From Hyphodiscus hymeniophilus (taxonomy: Eukaryota > Ascomycota > Leotiomycetes > Helotiales > Hyphodiscaceae): a stretch of 64,000 bases of DNA. The notes under the pieces are model-generated. The model had not been told where the DNA came from and ran no database searches. It worked only from the letters and a program-made list of their open reading frames with translations. A program made the translations under genes and the position numbers. This document shows positions 61,008-64,000 of this stretch, piece after piece. Every line of letters begins with the position of its first letter. Within the stretch, counting starts at the first letter, position 1. The stretch lies in NCBI GenBank assembly GCA_016508695.1, contig VNKQ01000006.1:868001-932000 (forward strand). Reading direction: 5' to 3'.

Positions 61008-61830
61008 ATTATTACTAAGTATTAATCTAGTTTTAATTACTTATAGTATTTCTTTATTAATAAATAAATTCACTTAATTAGAGATTATTAAAAGATCTTA
61101 TAATTATTTTTCCTAATCCTTATACTCTTATATAACTAACTTAGAGTAAGTTAAGTATTAACTCCGAATGTTATTATATATTATAATAATAATAATTAAT
61201 TTAAAAAGAATAATTAGTTCTAGTCTAGGATTTACTTCTTTTAGAGTAAAAAGTATTCTTTAAGAGGTTATTAGGGTTATATTATATATTCGATTTATAG
61301 TCTTAAAATAATTTTATTTTACTTTTATTTCATTAATAAGATTATACTCAATTTGCTTAAGCTATTAGATTATATTTAACTTTATAATTATTTACTTTAA
61401 TCTTATTACCTTTAAAGGGAGTATAAAGTATACTAAAGTACTTAAAATTATTAGATTTATATATTTTAAAATATTAAGTAATCTTATATTATAATAAAAA
61501 AAAAATATTATTTTAGTTACTTTAATTAAGTTTTTAATTAAATATCAATTAGTATTACTATATTATATAAAGTTTATATATTATAGATAGTTAATACTTT
61601 ACTTAAAGGCTTTTAAGTAATTATATATTAAAATGAATTAAATAATTAATTATTATTTTAATTAGAGAAAACCTTAATATAAGGATTTTTCTTCTTAAAA
61701 GTTAATAAGAGTTAGCTCGTTTATTCTAATAAGCGAAGTTATATACTCAAATCTACTTAAATAATAATATATTATAATATACTTCTTAAAATAAATAATC
61801 CTTAAATATTATATAAACTAAGCTTATAAT

Positions 61831-62091
61831 TATTATATAAATAATTAGTTTAATCTTTAAAGAAAAAAGGTTATAAGAAAAGATTACTTAAATAAGTATA
61901 TATTAAGTATTATTTAGTCTAAAGAAAAAAAAAGAAAAAATAAGTCTTTTCCTAAGTATTAAATTACTCTTATAGAGCTTAGCGAAATAAGTGCTTAGAG
62001 CTTAAGTAATCACAAGATATAACTAAATGTTCAATAAGTATAATTAGATATTCTATAACCACAAGATCAGTTAAGCCTTAATTTTGTAATA
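61831..62091 (+). repeat. LTR, third family, right copy
   Basis: About 261 bp, direct repeat of 37,963-38,218. Ends AATTTTGTAATA and is less mutated than the left copy. Abuts the word-array element at 62092. Confidence 0.65.
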
Positions 62092-62405
62092 AGCCGGCTA
62101 ACTAAGTATTATTAATAAGGTATTTATAATCTTAGAATTTAAACTAGTTCTAATTTAGTTCCGATCCGGTTCTAATAGGGTTCCGAATAAGTTCCGAATA
62201 AGTTCTAATCCGGTTCTAACCTTAATTAAAATAGGCTTAATTTCAATTAGTTCCAAACCGGATTAGAGCTAATTTGGAACCGGATTAGAACCCTATTGGA
62301 ACCCTATTGGAACTCTATTAAAACCAGGTTGGAACCTTAAATCTAGCTTAATTAGGTATTAATCAAGTATTAACTAGGGATTAAACCCTTAGCTAAGCGC
62401 CCCTA
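62092..62405. mobile_element. GGTTCCGATCC word-array element, second copy
   Basis: Reverse complement of 31,606-31,921 in overall order: AGCCGGCTAACTAAG, AT-rich spacer, GGTTCCGATCC-type words in both senses, then the TAGGGGCGC terminus read inverted (...GCGCCCCTA). Confidence 0.7.
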
Positions 62406-62892
62406 AGTATTTTTAAGGCAATTGTTTTTATATATAAAGGAGATTCCCCTTATATAAACAGCCCGTCCCTTATATAACCCCTTTTCCTTCATATACTTAA
62501 CTTAAATTAATTAATATATTCTTTTGCGATCCGCGCTATTATTAGGGTAATAGAACTTAGGCCTAGATAAACTATAAAGACTTATATAATTAGTAACCTA
62601 AGTTACTTAAGGATCGCGGGGGCTAAGGAAGGGGGAAGTTCGAAGGCTAACAATAGTCATCGAGTAGGCAGGTCTGCGTATATAGTTAGAGGGGGGGGGG
62701 GACCGCAGGTATTTAGTGATTCTATTTTAAAGGCTAGGGTAAAGTTAAGAATAATAAGGATATAATAATATTTGGTAAGGTATATAATTTAGCCTTACTT
62801 ACGTATATAAATTATTATAATTAAGCGAGGATATTAGGTATACCCCCAAAAAGTTGTTTTAGCCGGGAGGCAAGTTGTTATAGCCCGACCCT
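62406..62892. mobile_element. TIR DNA element, family 1, copy F (one end missing)
   Basis: Colinear with the right part of copy C from AAGGCAATTG to the terminal repeat GTTGTTTTAGCCGGGAGGCA...GCCCGACCCT. The other terminal repeat is absent. Has an 11-bp G run at 62691-62701. Marks the right edge of the AT-rich block. Confidence 0.75.
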
Positions 62893-63377
62893 AAAGCTAA
62901 TGAATAACTATCTCTTGTGTTATTTATAAGGGGACTAATAAATGGAGGTTCAGAGATCCAGATGTAATATTTTCACTACTAGTACTTATAGCCCAAGTAG
63001 TAGCTTCCACCTGAGGTCTGTTTTATCCAAATAGGGATTTAAAGCCAAGCATTACAGTAGTGGCTGTCAGGATTAAAAATCATTGAATGTGTTTGTCTTT
63101 TACTATAAGATAAGCAAGCGTATTACAGGGCAATTATAGTTGGCTTTGGCCAAGTGCTTCTTATTAGGATGCAGAAGATAGAGTTCATACGAGAAAATGA
63201 GTTTGGATTACATCCATGCCTCTATCACTTGCTATAACGCAAAACAAAGCTGCGTAGTGGGTATCAGAGTCCAACAACAACACGACATTTACACACACAC
63301 ATAATCCACCACACATCTCTCTTTCCACGTTCGCCTATCTCTCGTCGTCCTTGAACCATTACAGGAAATTATAAACA
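62893..63377. other. Intergenic, right edge of the repeat block
   Basis: Normal-composition sequence. Positions 62,908-62,990 are the inverted copy of 33,058-33,140. The rest is the 3' flank of the last gene; no gene seen. Confidence 0.55.
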
Positions 63378-64000
63378 CTAATCAACTCCATCCTCCCAGC
63401 CCCCTGCATCGATATAAGGATTCCACCTGGAATTCGTTAGTATCCCCTACTCTCAAAAGCATAATTAAGATAGAAACAAGTCAAAACTCACTCCTGCCCC
63501 GGGTAGCTCGTCGCACTCATGGAAAGGCTACCATCGCCCTCTTCAGCGTGGCCCTCCTCCCCCGTCTCCGCATCGTAATAAATCTTCTCCTCTCTCGCAT
63601 CCCTTCTACCCCTTTCACCCTGCGCAAGCGGTCCACCGATGCTATGCGTATTCAAAGCAGTGTCCACCGTAGTTGCAGGAGTTTGAACACCTTGTCTGGT
63701 TTGCACCGCACTTACCTCATTCCGACTTTCGGTCAAACTCTTCGCTTTCGCAAGGGCTGTCGCATTCTCCATCCCACTCGTCTGCGCGACATGGCTTGGC
63801 GCCTGGACTAGCGGTGAAGTGCTCACCTGATACCCATCCGTGTCATTTCTAGTACTGGGCTGCGAATTCGGTGGCAGAAGTCTCGGGGATGCATTATAGA
63901 GATCTGGGCTAGGCCCACGATTGAGAGTCGTGGCGCGGATGTTTCGATCACTAAGCAAAATATTTCCAGGGCTAATATTTCCACGGCTTTGTTCTCGATC
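63378..64000 (-). CDS. Unrecognised protein, C-terminal part; 5' end beyond right edge
   Basis: Two exons seen: from the right edge to 63492 (open to the edge), then 63426-63378 after a GTGAGT...TTCCAG intron with a CTAAC branch. The C-terminus becomes SYPGQEWNPYIDAGGWEDGVD. What is visible is about 185 residues of Ser/Thr/Pro/Asn-rich, probably disordered sequence with an acidic patch (EEKIYYDAETGEEGHAEEGDG). No domain is visible, so no function can be given. Without the intron the frame would stop at 63488. Confidence 0.72.

Larger units (their letters stand above)
30771..62892. other. AT-rich, RIP-decayed transposon block, about 32 kb
   Basis: Base composition changes abruptly after 30,780 to long TTA/TAA/ATA-rich sequence with no ORF of useful length, and returns to normal at about 62,900. 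Retroelement coding remnants have stops where Trp, Gln or Arg codons are expected, and Cys/His codons turned to Tyr, the outcome of C-to-T and G-to-A change on both strands. That pattern and the repeat content fit repeat-induced point mutation. Between the elements listed separately, about 36.4-38.0, 38.2-41.7, 42.5-43.7, 51.2-52.3, 59.5-60.6 and 61.0-61.8 kb hold decayed sequence I cannot assign. 30.8-31.6 kb holds milder-decayed sequence with no gene. Confidence 0.93.

Noticed and set aside
30771..62892. Mitochondrial DNA insertion as the source of the AT-rich block
   Set aside because: No mitochondrial protein, rRNA or tRNA pattern; gypsy LTR pairs, target duplications and C-to-T decay explain the composition.

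Overview
The window is nuclear DNA of a filamentous ascomycete (Pezizomycotina). Genes are compact and carry short introns of about 50-70 nt with GT..AG ends and CTAAC/CTGAC-like branch sites. Several families are typical of these fungi (CFEM protein, DUF7704-type membrane protein, telobox Myb protein, Rac with a CTIL tail). About 32 kb is AT-rich, transposon-filled DNA with the C-to-T/G-to-A decay of repeat-induced point mutation (RIP). A Leotiomycete-like fungus (Botrytis/Sclerotinia relatives) fits best, but that is inference.

Left part, 1-30,770: ordinary gene-rich DNA. In order: a CNNM/DUF21 membrane protein cut by the left edge; a CPSF6-like RRM protein; the Sec61 gamma subunit SSS1 (four tiny exons); a coiled-coil protein with three LD-like motifs; an LEC14B/DCAF11 WD40 protein; a Rac GTPase; a NOP6-like nucleolar RRM protein; a CFEM GPI-anchored protein; CMS1; the kinetochore histone-fold protein CENP-T; SURF1/SHY1; a UBXN4-like UBX protein; a two-Myb telobox protein; a DUF7704-type membrane protein; and a glycine-zipper protein of unknown function at the edge of the repeat block. 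Nearly all are split genes. I rebuilt the exons by hand, and exon lengths and phases sum correctly for each complete model. The genes are housekeeping in character and form no evident cluster.

Middle part, about 30,771-62,892: no intact gene. It is a nest of decayed mobile elements. Two Ty3/gypsy LTR retrotransposons (43,755-50,515 and 52,432-59,246) each sit inside a smaller inverted-repeat DNA element. Each keeps its 5-bp target duplication, and each host keeps an 8-bp one. A third LTR family gives a solo LTR (34,937-35,201) and two same-orientation LTRs about 24 kb apart (37,963 and 61,831) that may enclose most of the block. Around the edges (31.6-36.5 kb and 60.5-62.4 kb) lies a set of short, hairpin-forming elements. 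Each is built from its own 9-13-nt word repeated in both orientations, for example around GGTTCCGATCC, GGTTTGAACCC, CCGGGTAAA or CGGTCCGG. These are GC-richer than their surroundings, and the CGGTCCGG family has clear hAT-like TAG...CTA ends with perfect 8-bp duplications. They are the most unusual content of the window.

Right part, 62,893-64,000: unmutated sequence resumes with the 3' end of an unrecognised minus-strand gene that runs off the right edge.
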